Shown here: positions 28,201 through 35,797 of the stretch, piece by piece | Layout of the letters: each line of letters begins with the position of its first letter | Numbering within the stretch: position 1 is the first letter of the stretch | Source: Verrucomicrobiota bacterium | GTDB taxonomy: Bacteria > Verrucomicrobiota > Kiritimatiellia > CAIQIC01 > JAGNIJ01 | NCBI GenBank assembly: GCA_022710725.1 | Contig: JAKLGK010000001.1 | Coordinates: forward strand, 49,010 to 113,009 | Reading direction: 5' to 3' | DNA: 64,000 bases | Notes under the pieces: generated by a model | Database searches by the model: none | Told to the model about the DNA's origin: nothing | What the model saw: only the letters and a program-made list of their open reading frames with translations | Program-made: the position numbers and the translations under genes

Positions 28201-28335
28201 GCCGTGCAGTACTCCAACGACATGGTGAACTGGATCACCCTGCCGGACGCCTCGGCGCTGCCGGGGGTGGACGGGCCGATGAGCTTTACCGACACGGGAT
28301 TCAGCGGATTGGCCTACCGGGTGATGGCCTATTGA
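22294..28335 (+). CDS. giant secreted LamG / PEGA-like / NHL multidomain protein
   Basis: This 2013-residue protein has a signal peptide (1-26). In order: beta-sandwich repeats (about 27-435); an Asp-rich calcium-binding stretch like thrombospondin type 3 (about 438-525); a LamG-type lectin fold (about 527-705); a region with no recognised match; a second Asp-rich stretch (about 1005-1085); a second LamG (about 1089-1275); four PEGA-like repeats of about 78 residues (1345-1655), each near GAQWR or GAVWR; and six NHL blades (1669-1939) marked by IADSDHHR, VADTGNNR, VADRSNYR, VADMNNSR and IADTAHHR. It ends in a domain of about 70 residues (LAYRVMAY) shared with other secreted proteins here. Its place between pilO and pilQ suggests a pilus- or secretin-dependent adhesin, possibly analogous to PilY1, which also ends in a propeller (inference). 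Confidence 0.85.
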   Translation: MKARRIMLLGAAALGLGFHAGPARGQVLFPTSGNVTAGDTFPFLVTFLNEDTNDPPTKIYMFSEDPDRLSVPSQPVTQATLYNPATSNFYYRSWLDGAEGLIAAGLKPVDGLFSPIRVHFVGVQYGIVWSDYADIVVDPPTFVYQPAAPALRVGETVPLAIRRTIDANATLNFQVQSAWPAVVGLGTNAVGLQTNASLNLQFGVFEISKTIYVSGLAAAQDAGSTNVTVTARVGSYATNVVCLVSTNAGLILAPASPSVGAGDAVAMTVTRPSATNVSALTVYLTSDDPTVVGVPASVVIPQGAQSVGFSATGLRPGSSFVRATAIGVEPGPGSAREVVVGNPLLAFDPDPATVPQAELRVITVRRPAMEAGGSLTVTLVNNAPTLFELSATNVTIPAGFADTTFTILGLSEGSGSLSARSGGYLTNLAVNVTAATNEDDPDGDGIPTDWELVLGSDPYDAFSLDPGLTLNDGEWDSDGEGLSNYEEIINYATDPLRGDTDDDGVDDRTEVRDDITSPLHPMSSVLYRERSLDLGAVPAGGIRLPDPSRFYVRTNGWTVECWLRPTTDGSGRVFALEGAGAGQSFRVSLEDFRPKAEILSGASVIASAGGVGPAGSIQQLPTNEWSHVAWAWGPQDNSLKIYVNGVLLIAQETLVSPDFSAGTGVLAQAFTDGYLDDARFWNYDRSWEDLDYWNNRFYPSPEGYVRPPTYGQSLRMYYRFDDGGSNTVDFAFLNQPAYFLPDTATMVVTNPAVSLLGRDDEDGDLLPEWWVTMHNLDQYPEFDYGPKFEYIEVPGNWARISYFRTFRAYTSVGNETGWAQPPDNLYHEPKDQGLGHDGRHSAFMKYVYLYSAPRSATLEIFTPGMESTLVYVNGELLTPTNDTANTAQSLDVAGRLKIGRNMVYVRCISSFDTWLDEARTQPVKVTDPPVQYERALGKFDARLTVDGIEHIVRGDTSRNDPRAAWFVQTWSTFWQMINGDEHAARPDKEIRFLPGNPDYGLPFDADTDDFNAWYEFLCGANPRDDDSNNNGIPDGLEDFDGDGLVNRGEQERGTHPLLPDTDDDRRVDGAEVGAGEDPASAQSPAISRALSFSTNGSDYVEMPMQRRFALDSWTLESWVRLAPGEADGGVLVQRVVGPSGVNYELGLGDGVTAPANVPYVRYVSVDGFTVQATGSVALAGGTNWTHVAGTYDGFLRELQLYTGGVYVATAPQALQSPAIYAGGPVQQRIGPGLQGAVDDVRIWSVARTASEIASSFDSALQGSEPNLVAYYRADDSTSYRTNPLVGTSANNGTNASVNVMPWTWGQVQDYVRGYSGDWWDKWNHAATLRGRAGHTADGDGALIIPPSLRVTLLPPPAVDDGAQWAIQGLGSWRDSGVTLYEGLDEGPQVILFKSIDGWTAPSNQTVTLSNGVLTSVTATYIQNGSLRVEFSFVDEATHGAIWPTDGAQWRIGSGVWHEENDTVDNLTPGEYIVQFKSIDGWVPPAPSPVTILSGETTLLLGQYVPATGSLRVFIEPEAVVVSGAVWRLDAGNWYHSGDFVPDIRVGEHTVSFTNIPLWLTPASLIVQITTDLTTVTGLYTQVTGIHVDMLPPEAVASGAQWRVAGMPWVTSNATLELAPGDYTVEFHDLPFWGQAPDVKTTVTNGSTTMIAGHYWPMEVYGPPGDTNAALTLTLLNPRGLAFDPLRRLYIADSDHHRLVILDTRDYSVTNLGVQGAAAGQFSQPFGVTVDRATNLYVADTGNNRIQRRSPAGTWTTWGGTSPGSAVGQFNAPYDVAVDAFTNLYVADRSNYRVQKRTPANVWSIFVSNGVEDAFVRLTKGVTVDSSNRLVVSDYDAGSDYSRIQIFATNQTFLGRIGSSTNSEGGLKRAQRMAYGLTNDLYVADMNNSRVVRRNEPGAWMTLLDDNVLDHPEGVAWDARGYLYIADTAHHRIVRIQVYQSPNVPPAIGSAVPGPGGLVIHWTGAAGWFYAVQYSNDMVNWITLPDASALPGVDGPMSFTDTGFSGLAYRVMAY

Positions 28336-28411
28336 GACGAGGTGGGAGGCGGACAGGCGGCGCGGCTTGAAGAGGAACGCGCTTTGAGGTAATTACGAAG
28401 GGACCGGCACT

Positions 28412-30250
28412 ATGAAGAAACGAATGCTCTCTCAATGGACGATGGCGGTCCTCCTCGCCGCGTGGGCGGGCCCGGCGACGGCCCAGGACGAGGCCCCTCC
28501 CCCCGAAATCCCGGCCGCTCCGGAAGCCGTCGCCGAACCGGAGGCCGCCCCCGCGCCCGAGACGCCGGCCCCGGAGCCGGCCCCGGCGGAACCCGCGCCG
28601 GCCGCGCAGGAAGAGGCGGCGGCCTCCACGTCCGAAGTCGAACTGGTGGAACTCGTCAAGGAGCGAGAGACCCCGGCGGTGGAGTCGACGTCGGGCGAAC
28701 TCGTCACGATCACGCTCGACAACGTGCCGATCCAGGACGTCATCCGCATGTTCACCCGCATCTCGGGCGCGAACATCGTCTCGGGCAAGGACCTCAAGGG
28801 GAACGTGACGGTCAGCCTGAAGGACGTGGCCTGGGAACCCGCCCTCCGGATCATCCTCGACAGCGTCAACATGGCGCTGGTGGAGAAGAGCCCGGGTATC
28901 TACACGGTGCTGTCCAAGGCCGACCTGGCGCTGGAGCCGCTGACCATCGAGACCTACACCCTGCGCTACCAGACGATCAGCAACATCCTACCCATCGTCC
29001 AGAAGATGCTCATCGCCAGCAACGCCTCGGCGGCGGGCGCGTCGGGCGTCAACACGCTGGTCGTGCGCGAAACCGCCGACCAGCTCGGGAAGATCCGCGA
29101 GGTCATCGGCAAGATCGACAAGCCCCGGCCCCAGGTCTTCATCGAGGCCAAGTTCATCGAGCTCAACGACCAGGCCATCAAGGACATGGGCATCAACTGG
29201 CAGGCGCTGCAGGGCTATACCATCGGCGCCGCCGGCATGAACTGGACGCTGAACGACGAGCGTATCCGCAAGAAGAGCACGTACAGCGGGCTGGCGGAGA
29301 CGGAGCGGAGGGCCCAATCGGACCTCATGGGACAGCTGTATGATCAATATGGCGTGTCCAGTCCGGCCGGCACCGAGATCGGCTCCGGCGAGGCCGGCTT
29401 CGTCAGCGCGCCCAACGGCCTGGACAAGAAAGACGACTCGCTGGGCCTGGCGGGCCGGGGGACCATCGACGCCATTTCGCGCGCGCAGACGCTCGATCAC
29501 TCCATCGAGGACAGTTACGACCGGACGGTCTCCGACGTCCGTGCCGCCGTGCTCTCCGCGAGCGATTTCTCCCTCGTCCTGAGCGCCTTGAAGCAGAACA
29601 GCGGCGTCAGCATCATCTCCAACCCCAAGATCGTCGTCGCCAGCGGCGAGACGGCCTCCATCCTCGTCGGCAGCAAGAGGCCCAACGTATCGGCGGTGCC
29701 GCTGCGGTCGGATTCCGACGGGGTGGTCCAGTTCCTGTACCGCCTCGACGGGTACCTGCCCATCGGAGTGCTGGTGGACGTAACCCCGATCGTCAACACC
29801 GAAAGCAACATCACCGTGCGCATCACCCCCGAGCTTTCCCGCGCGCCGCGCTCGGAGGACGAGGTCATCCCCCAGACCGGCCAGCGGTTCCCGGTGATGA
29901 CCATCAGCCGCGTGGACACCGAGTTCAACGTGGAAAACAACCGGACCGTCGCCATCGGCGGCCTCTCCCTGACCGACGACGAGGAGAAAATCATCAAGGT
30001 GCCGGTCCTGGGCGACATCCCGCTGATCGGGAAGTACCTGTTCACCCACACCAAGACGCAGAAGACGCAGAACGAGATCGTGATCTTCGTCACCGTGGCA
30101 TTGGCCCAGCCGGACAGCATGTTCGAGCGGTCGGGCATCCCGTCGGAGGGCCAGCTGATCCACCGCCACCTGACGGCCCGCGAGGCGCAGCAGGTCGAAA
30201 CGGGCAACGGCGAAACGAAGGCCGGCCGCAAGAACGGCAAGAAGAAATAG
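28412..30250 (+). CDS. pilQ: secretin, PilQ/GspD family
   Basis: This 612-residue protein has a signal peptide (about 1-24), a Pro/Ala/Glu-rich segment to about 75, an N-domain with ITLDNVPIQDVIRMFTRISG and LKGNVTVSLKDV, a second N-domain ending in NTLVVRETADQL, and the secretin core: SGVSIISNPKIVVASGETA, VDVTPIVNTESNITVRI, and the lip signature VPVLGDIPLIGKYLF. The core forms the outer-membrane ring through which pili or pseudopilus substrates pass. GAAGGGA lies upstream of the ATG. It closes the locus, 76 bp after the giant protein. Confidence 0.95.
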   Translation: MKKRMLSQWTMAVLLAAWAGPATAQDEAPPPEIPAAPEAVAEPEAAPAPETPAPEPAPAEPAPAAQEEAAASTSEVELVELVKERETPAVESTSGELVTITLDNVPIQDVIRMFTRISGANIVSGKDLKGNVTVSLKDVAWEPALRIILDSVNMALVEKSPGIYTVLSKADLALEPLTIETYTLRYQTISNILPIVQKMLIASNASAAGASGVNTLVVRETADQLGKIREVIGKIDKPRPQVFIEAKFIELNDQAIKDMGINWQALQGYTIGAAGMNWTLNDERIRKKSTYSGLAETERRAQSDLMGQLYDQYGVSSPAGTEIGSGEAGFVSAPNGLDKKDDSLGLAGRGTIDAISRAQTLDHSIEDSYDRTVSDVRAAVLSASDFSLVLSALKQNSGVSIISNPKIVVASGETASILVGSKRPNVSAVPLRSDSDGVVQFLYRLDGYLPIGVLVDVTPIVNTESNITVRITPELSRAPRSEDEVIPQTGQRFPVMTISRVDTEFNVENNRTVAIGGLSLTDDEEKIIKVPVLGDIPLIGKYLFTHTKTQKTQNEIVIFVTVALAQPDSMFERSGIPSEGQLIHRHLTAREAQQVETGNGETKAGRKNGKKK

Positions 30251-30286
30251 CCTGCCCCGGTAGCGCCGCGCGGCGCGTTACAGGCT
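30249..30286. terminator. candidate bidirectional hairpin between pilQ and the dehydrogenase gene
   Basis: A 14-bp perfect palindrome (30263-30276) is nested inside AGCCTG/CAGGCT arms (30249-30254 with 30281-30286). It overlaps both convergent gene ends. There is no T-run, so termination is only suggested by position. Confidence 0.35.
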
Positions 30287-31564
30287 GACGTACCGGAAGC
30301 CCAGCTTCCGCGCCTGCTCGCGCGGGAAGAAGTTCTTCACGTCCACCAGCACGCGGGTGCGCATCTTCTTCCGCAAGGCCGACAGGGCGATGGACTTGAA
30401 CGCGTCGTGGGCATTGATCAGCACCACGGCGTCCAGGTCCTTCGCCCGGTCGAAGGTCAGCGTGTCCACGCCGAATTCCTTCTTGATCTGGCCGGCGCTC
30501 ACGAGGGGCTCCCAGGCGTACACCTGCGCCCCGTACGCCTTCAGGCTGGCGACCACGTCGACGGCGCGCGTGTTGCGGAAGTCGGGGACGTTTTCCTTGA
30601 ACGTCATGCCGAGCACCCATATCCGCGCCTTCCGCGGCAGCACGCCCGCGTTCACCAGCTCCCGGATGGCCAGCTCGGCGACGTAGTTGCCCATGCCGTC
30701 GTTGATCCGGCGGCCGGCGAGGATGACCTCGGGATGATAGCCCAGCTGGAGCGCGCGGTGGGTCAGGTAGTAGGGATCGACGCCGATGCAGTGCCCGCCG
30801 ACCAGTCCCGGATGGTAGCGGTGGAAGTTCCACTTGGTCGCGGAGGCGGCCAGCACCTCGTTCGTGTTCAGGCCCATCCGCGCGAAGATCTTGGAAAGCT
30901 CGTTCATCAGCGCGATGTTCAGGTCGCGCTGGACGTTCTCGATCACCTTGGCCGCCTCGGCGGTCATGATGTTCGGCGCCCGGTGGATGCCCGCCGCGAT
31001 CACCGCGCCGTACGCCGCCGCGCACCGGTCCAGGGCGCGCGCGTCGTGCCCGCTGACGACCTTTACGATGCCGGAGACCGTGTGCTGCTTGTCGCCCGGA
31101 TTCACGCGCTCCGGCGAGTAGCCCAGGTCGAACTGGCCCAGCTTCAGGCCGGATTCCCGCTCCAGGATCGGCAGGCAGTACTCCTCCGTCACGCCCGGGT
31201 ACACGGTGCTTTCGTACACCACCATCATGCCCTTCCTGAGGATCTTCCCCACGGTGGTCGAGGAGGATTCGAGCGGCGTCAGGTCGGGCTCGCGCGACTC
31301 GTCGATCGGCGTCGGCACGGCCACGATGATGAACGTGCAGCGGCGCAGGGCGTCGGGGTTCGAGGTGAAGGTCAGGCGCGGGTTCTTCAGGTGCGCGAGG
31401 TCAGCCTCGCCCGTCGAATCGCGGCCGGCCTTGAGTTCCTTGACGCGGGATTCCTTAATGTCGAACCCGACCACCTTGAACTTCGTCGCGAAGGCCGTAG
31501 CCAGCGGGAGCCCCACGTATCCCAACCCGACGACGCCGATGACTTCCTTCTTCTGCTTCTTCAT
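30278..31564 (-). CDS. nucleotide-sugar 6-dehydrogenase (UDP-GlcNAc/GalNAc dehydrogenase, TviB/WbpA type)
   Basis: The ATG at 31564, with AGGGG upstream, gives 428 residues. The N-terminal Rossmann fold has VIGVVGLGYVGLPLA; the catalytic region has GLVGGHCIGVDPYYL with the nucleophilic Cys. The GGHCIGVDPYYLTHRA form is typical of the TviB/WbpA/WecC branch that oxidises UDP-N-acetylhexosamines to uronic acids, rather than plain UDP-glucose dehydrogenase. The product feeds capsule or O-antigen synthesis, or glycosylation of surface proteins. It follows trpD by 89 bp and is probably co-transcribed with it. Confidence 0.9.
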   Translation of the reverse strand: MKKQKKEVIGVVGLGYVGLPLATAFATKFKVVGFDIKESRVKELKAGRDSTGEADLAHLKNPRLTFTSNPDALRRCTFIIVAVPTPIDESREPDLTPLESSSTTVGKILRKGMMVVYESTVYPGVTEEYCLPILERESGLKLGQFDLGYSPERVNPGDKQHTVSGIVKVVSGHDARALDRCAAAYGAVIAAGIHRAPNIMTAEAAKVIENVQRDLNIALMNELSKIFARMGLNTNEVLAASATKWNFHRYHPGLVGGHCIGVDPYYLTHRALQLGYHPEVILAGRRINDGMGNYVAELAIRELVNAGVLPRKARIWVLGMTFKENVPDFRNTRAVDVVASLKAYGAQVYAWEPLVSAGQIKKEFGVDTLTFDRAKDLDAVVLINAHDAFKSIALSALRKKMRTRVLVDVKNFFPREQARKLGFRYVSL

Positions 31565-31653
31565 GGTGCCCCTGCCGGTTGGAAGTTGAATTGGGCGCTT
31601 TTTATAGGCGGTTTGCCCGAAAAAGCGAAGCCAAAAGAGCAGGATCGGCGATC

Positions 31654-32670
31654 TCACGCCCCGGCGTTCGAGGCCCGGGCCAGCGCGGCCAGCTTCTGCC
31701 GGGCCGACCCGCTGTCCACCGAGCGGGCCGCCGCCTGGAGTCCCTCGGCGAAGTCCGCCGCCCGGCCCCCGGCGACGATCGCGGCCGCTGCGTTGAGCAG
31801 CACGATGTCGCGGCGGGGCCCCTTCTCCCCGTCCAGCAGCGACCGGACCAGGGCCGCGTTCTCCTTCGCATCGCCGCCGCGCAGGTCCTCCGGCCGGGCC
31901 CGCGGGATGCCAAAGGACGCGGGGTTCAGCGTGTAGGTCTTCACCGCCCCGCGGGTGACCTCCGCGACGAACGAATCACCGGTCGTGGTCAGCTCGTCCA
32001 GCCCGTCCGCGCCATGGACGACGAACAGGCGCTGCGCGCCCAGGCTCGCGGCGGCCTCCGCCAGTACGGGGACGAGATCCCGGTGGTACACGCCCAGCAC
32101 GCCGTACCGCGCGCCCGCCGGGTTCGAGAGCGGGCCGAGGATGTTGAAGATGGTCCGGATCCCGATCTCGCGGCGCGGCCCGATCGCGTGCTTCATCGCC
32201 GGGTGCAGCACCGGCGCGAACAGGAAGGCGATGCCGATATCGCGCAGGCACCCGGCCATGACCTCCGGGGCGCAGTCGATCTTGACGCCCAGCTCGGCCA
32301 GCACGTCGGCGCTCCCGCACTTGCTCGACACGCTGCGGTTGCCGTGCTTGGCCACGGTGATCCCCGCCCCGGCCGCGACGAAGGCGGCGGCGGTCGAGAT
32401 GTTGAACGTGTGCGCCCCGTCGCCGCCGGTCCCGCACGTGTCCACCACGACCTCGCCGGGCGCCGGGATGGCCGTGAACTTCTCCCGCATCGCCGCCGCG
32501 CTGGCCGCGATGACGGCCGGGGTCTCGCCGCGCAGGCGCAGGGCGGTGATGTACGCGGCGACCTGCGCCGGCGTGGCCTCGCCCGCCATGATCTCCCGCA
32601 TCGCGGCGAGCGCTTCCTCGCGGGTCAGCTCCCGGTTCTCCACCAGCTTCGCAATCGCTTCGCGTATCAT
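31654..32670 (-). CDS. trpD: anthranilate phosphoribosyltransferase
   Basis: This 338-residue enzyme transfers phosphoribose from PRPP to anthranilate in tryptophan synthesis. The PRPP-binding loop CGTGGD is at 79-84, followed by KHGNRSVSSKCGSADVL; the metal-binding and anthranilate regions (GPRREIGIRTIFNILGPL, GADGLDEL) are intact. Length is standard. The ATG has a GGGAGG site upstream. No other trp gene is nearby; it sits 16 bp after the dGTPase gene in the same orientation. Confidence 0.96.
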   Translation of the reverse strand: MIREAIAKLVENRELTREEALAAMREIMAGEATPAQVAAYITALRLRGETPAVIAASAAAMREKFTAIPAPGEVVVDTCGTGGDGAHTFNISTAAAFVAAGAGITVAKHGNRSVSSKCGSADVLAELGVKIDCAPEVMAGCLRDIGIAFLFAPVLHPAMKHAIGPRREIGIRTIFNILGPLSNPAGARYGVLGVYHRDLVPVLAEAAASLGAQRLFVVHGADGLDELTTTGDSFVAEVTRGAVKTYTLNPASFGIPRARPEDLRGGDAKENAALVRSLLDGEKGPRRDIVLLNAAAAIVAGGRAADFAEGLQAAARSVDSGSARQKLAALARASNAGA

Positions 32671-32686
32671 GGTCGGGCCCTCCCGT

Positions 32687-33823
32687 TTACTGGTTCAGCT
32701 TGAACCGCTCGAACTCCTCCATCGCGTAGCGGTCGGTCATCCCCGCGATGTAATCGCACACCGTCCGCCACAATCCTTCCGACGCCAGCCGCGCGCGCGC
32801 CTTGCGGCCCATCACGTCCGGGTGCGCGATGTAGTGCAGAAACAGGCGCCGCATCATCCGGACGGCGGCCTGGCTGTCGTTGCTGACGGCGGGATTATAA
32901 TACAGGCGCTCGAACAGGAACGTCCGCAGCGGCGTCAGCAGGGCCTTCATCCGCGGGCTGAAATCGACGGTCTTCTCCGGCGCGCTCATCACGTCCGCGG
33001 GCGAGGCGGGCCGGAAACGCTCCACCCGATCGGCGCCGGTCTGGAGGACGTCCTCGACCTGCAGGTCGAGCAGCGCCCGAACGGTCGCCCGGGCGGCGCC
33101 ATCTGCCGCGGGATCCACGCGGAGGCGGCCCTGCGCCTCCCGCCAGATCTCCAGCCCGGCCAGCTCGGACGCCGAGATCAGCCCGGCCTCCAGGCCGTCG
33201 TCCACGTCGTGCGCGTAATAGGCGATGTCGTCCGCGACGTCGGCGATCTGCGCCTCGAGGAACTGGCGCGGGCCGAGCGGGTGTCCGTCCAGCGCCGCGC
33301 CCGGCTGGGCGGCGAGGTGCTTGCGCAGGCCGGCCCGGACCTCCCACGTCAGGTTCAGGCCGGGGAAATCCGGGTAGGGATGCTCGATGAGCTCGACGGC
33401 GCGGCAGCTCTGGAGGTTGTGGTCGAACCCGCCCTCCTGCTTCATCAGTTCGTCCAGCGCCTCCTCCCCCACGTGGCCGAAGGGGCTGTGGCCGATATCG
33501 TGGGCCAGGGCAATGGCCTCGACCAGGTCCTCGTTCGCCCGCAGCGCCCGCGCGAGGGTCCGGCCGACGGCGGTCATTTCCATCGTGTGGGTCAGGCGGG
33601 TGCGGTAGTGGTCGGCGGTTCCGTTGACGAACACCTGGGTCTTGTACTCCAGGCGGCGGAAGGCCTTGGAGTAGAGCACGCGGTCGCGGTCGCGCTGGAA
33701 CTCCGCGCGCACGTCGTGCGGGGGCTCGGGATAGAGGCGGCCCCGGCTCGCGGCGCTGCGCACGGCGTAGGGGGCCAGGCAGGACTCCTCCAGTTTTTCT
33801 CTTTCTTTTCTCGAATGGAGCAT
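32687..33823 (-). CDS. dgt: dGTP triphosphohydrolase-like HD protein
   Basis: The ATG at 33823 gives 378 residues. The HD signature is present: RLTHTMEM, then ALAHDIGHSPFGHVGEEAL, the His/Asp metal ligands of the dGTPase family, preceded by FRRLEYKTQVF and RTRLTHT elements typical of type-2 dGTPase-like proteins. It would hydrolyse dNTPs to deoxynucleosides and triphosphate. In-frame codons upstream of 33823 run antisense to the Nudix gene and are not coding. The -10 of its likely promoter ends only 7 bases before the ATG, so the message may be leaderless. Confidence 0.9.
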   Translation of the reverse strand: MLHSRKEREKLEESCLAPYAVRSAASRGRLYPEPPHDVRAEFQRDRDRVLYSKAFRRLEYKTQVFVNGTADHYRTRLTHTMEMTAVGRTLARALRANEDLVEAIALAHDIGHSPFGHVGEEALDELMKQEGGFDHNLQSCRAVELIEHPYPDFPGLNLTWEVRAGLRKHLAAQPGAALDGHPLGPRQFLEAQIADVADDIAYYAHDVDDGLEAGLISASELAGLEIWREAQGRLRVDPAADGAARATVRALLDLQVEDVLQTGADRVERFRPASPADVMSAPEKTVDFSPRMKALLTPLRTFLFERLYYNPAVSNDSQAAVRMMRRLFLHYIAHPDVMGRKARARLASEGLWRTVCDYIAGMTDRYAMEEFERFKLNQ

Positions 33824-33830
33824 CGGTTGT

Positions 33831-33858
33831 ATATTAGGCTGATCCGGTCGATTGGCAA
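33831..33858 (-). promoter_or_regulatory. candidate promoter of the dGTPase-trpD-dehydrogenase operon
   Basis: On the minus strand TTGCCA (33858-33853) and TAATAT (33836-33831) are 16 bp apart. The -10 end is 7 bases from the ATG at 33823, so transcription would begin at or next to the start codon. The plus-strand reading of the same bases includes TATATT (33830-33835), a possible -10 for the divergent Nudix gene. Confidence 0.5.
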
Positions 33859-33880
33859 CGACGGAGGAAGGATTCGCCGC

Positions 33881-34420
33881 GTGGAAGAGAAAACCTTGAC
33901 ATCCAAATGGCTGTACCGGGGCCGGATCCTGAGGCTGGAGGTGCAGGATGTCCAGCTGGCAAACGGGCGCCAGGCCATGCGCGAGATCGTGCGGCACGGG
34001 CCCGCAGTGGCCGTGCTGGCCCGCCTGCCGGACGGCCGGTTCCTCTTCGTGCGCCAGTTCCGCAAGCCGGTCGAGCAGGCGCTGCTGGAAGTCGTCGCGG
34101 GCAACCGCGAGGCGGGCGAGTCCGCGGAGGACTGCGCCCGGCGGGAGATGGAGGAGGAGACGGGCCACCGCGTGACGCGGCTGCAGGCGCTGGGGTTCAT
34201 CTATCCCTCGCCCGGCTACGTGGACGAGCGCATTGACCTGTTCTTCGCGGAGGTGGAGGCCGAGCCCGGCGCGACGCGGCAGGACGAGGACGAAAACGTC
34301 GCTTCCGTCCGGCTGACTCGAGCCGAGGCGCTGGCCGAATTGAAGGGGCGGGTCGTGGATTCCAAGACGCTGGCCGCCTGGTTGCGGAGCGAGCTGGCCG
34401 GTTTGTGCGGCGGCGGTTGA
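33881..34420 (+). CDS. Nudix hydrolase, ADP-ribose pyrophosphatase type
   Basis: I choose the GTG at 33881 (AAGGA 8 bases upstream), giving 179 residues, because family members begin with a motif like EEKTLTSKWLYRGRILRLE. An in-frame ATG at 33815 would overlap the divergent dGTPase start. The Nudix box is complete at the family spacing: G, five residues, E, seven residues, REMEEETG. The enzyme probably cleaves ADP-ribose or related nucleoside diphosphate sugars. It is followed 16 bp later by the YihY-like gene. Confidence 0.88.
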   Translation: MEEKTLTSKWLYRGRILRLEVQDVQLANGRQAMREIVRHGPAVAVLARLPDGRFLFVRQFRKPVEQALLEVVAGNREAGESAEDCARREMEEETGHRVTRLQALGFIYPSPGYVDERIDLFFAEVEAEPGATRQDEDENVASVRLTRAEALAELKGRVVDSKTLAAWLRSELAGLCGGG

Positions 34421-34436
34421 GCGGGGGGAGGCGGAC

Positions 34437-35765
34437 ATGGCCATGGGCGTAAAAGAAGGCTGGCAGCGGCTCAAGAACTTCCTGCTGCACGGCATATGGG
34501 AGGCGGACTTGAGCGCCCTGCCGCCGGGCCGCAGCCTGCCCATCCGCATCGTCCGCATCGGCCAGCTCGTGGTCAAGGGATTCGCCGAGGACGACCTCGC
34601 CATCCACGCGTCCGGCCTGACCTTCGTGACCCTGATGTCGATGGTGCCGATGCTGGCGGTGATCTTCGCGCTGCTGAAGGGCTTCGGGTTCGGCCAGGAC
34701 CGCATCAACCAGATGATGAACTGGGTCAGCGGCATGCCGCCCGAATTCCAGGCCTTCGTGGACAACATGCGGGACATCGCCAACGCCACCAACTTCGCCG
34801 CCATGGGCTGGGTCGGCCTGGTGGTCGTGCTGTTCACGTCGGTGCTCGTGCTCGGCACGATGGAGCTCTCGTTCAACCGTATCTGGGGCGTCCGGGTGAA
34901 CCGCGGGGTGCTGCGCCAGCTGGCCAACTACATCAGCATCCTGGTGCTGATCCCCCTGCTGGTCGCGGGCGTCGGCACGGCGCACGCAAGCCTGCGCGGC
35001 GGGCTGCTGCTGCTCCCGAAGCCGTTCAGCCTGCTGGCCGGCTCGGTGCTGCGCCTGACGACCGTGGTCACGACGTGGCTCGTCTTCTGGTTCATCTACG
35101 TGCACCTGCCCAACACCAAGGTCAAGACCCTCCCGGCGCTCATCAGCAGCCTCCTCGGCGCGGTGTGCTGGCTGGTCTGGCAGAAGGCCTACATCTCCCT
35201 CCAGGTCGGCGTGGCGCGCTACAACGCGATCTACGGGACCTTCGCGTCGGTGCCGATCTTCCTGGCCTGGCTCTACACCAGCTGGGTGCTCATCCTCCTC
35301 GGCGCCGAGCTCGCCTTCGCCCTCCAGAATTCCGCGACCTACCAGATCGAGCGCGCGGCCGAAAACGCCAGCTCCAACGCCCGGCTGATCATCGGGCTCT
35401 CGGTCCTGGTCCGGGCCGCCCAGGCGCTCGCCGGGCAGGCCGCCCGGTTCGAGACCGCCGCGTTCGGCCGGGAGCAGCGCGTGCCCGTCCGCCTGCTGAA
35501 CGACATCGTCCGCCTGCTCGTGCGCACCGGCTTCCTGGCCGAGACGACGGACAAGGCCGGCAGCTATGTCCTGCTCCGGTCGGCCGACTCGATCCGGGTC
35601 AAGGAGGTCGTGGACGTCGTGCTGCAGGACGGGGCGCGCCCGGAGGCCCTCGGCCTCGCCCACCGCGATCCCGCCATCGAAAGAATCATCGCCCAGCTCG
35701 AGACCGGCGTCGACCGGGGCCTGGAAAACATGACGCTCCGGGAGTGCCTCCACCCCGCGATGTAA
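34437..35765 (+). CDS. YihY/BrkB-family inner-membrane protein
   Basis: This 442-residue protein has about six membrane spans in the first 300 residues (for example LAIHASGLTFVTLMSMVPML, WVGLVVVLFTSVLVLG, SVPIFLAWLYTSWVLILLG), the pattern of the YihY/BrkB family. The family was once annotated as RNase BN, which is not supported for these membrane proteins. The C-terminal 130 residues are soluble and look like a winged helix, as in longer members. A GGGGGGAGG site precedes the ATG. Function is unknown. Confidence 0.87.
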   Translation: MAMGVKEGWQRLKNFLLHGIWEADLSALPPGRSLPIRIVRIGQLVVKGFAEDDLAIHASGLTFVTLMSMVPMLAVIFALLKGFGFGQDRINQMMNWVSGMPPEFQAFVDNMRDIANATNFAAMGWVGLVVVLFTSVLVLGTMELSFNRIWGVRVNRGVLRQLANYISILVLIPLLVAGVGTAHASLRGGLLLLPKPFSLLAGSVLRLTTVVTTWLVFWFIYVHLPNTKVKTLPALISSLLGAVCWLVWQKAYISLQVGVARYNAIYGTFASVPIFLAWLYTSWVLILLGAELAFALQNSATYQIERAAENASSNARLIIGLSVLVRAAQALAGQAARFETAAFGREQRVPVRLLNDIVRLLVRTGFLAETTDKAGSYVLLRSADSIRVKEVVDVVLQDGARPEALGLAHRDPAIERIIAQLETGVDRGLENMTLRECLHPAM

Positions 35766-35797
35766 ACGCCTCCGCATCGCCCTTCCGCCTTTCCCCC

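Noticed and set aside
34437..35765. Annotation as ribonuclease BN
   Set aside because: The protein is a polytopic membrane protein of the YihY/BrkB family; true RNase BN/Z is a soluble metallo-beta-lactamase.
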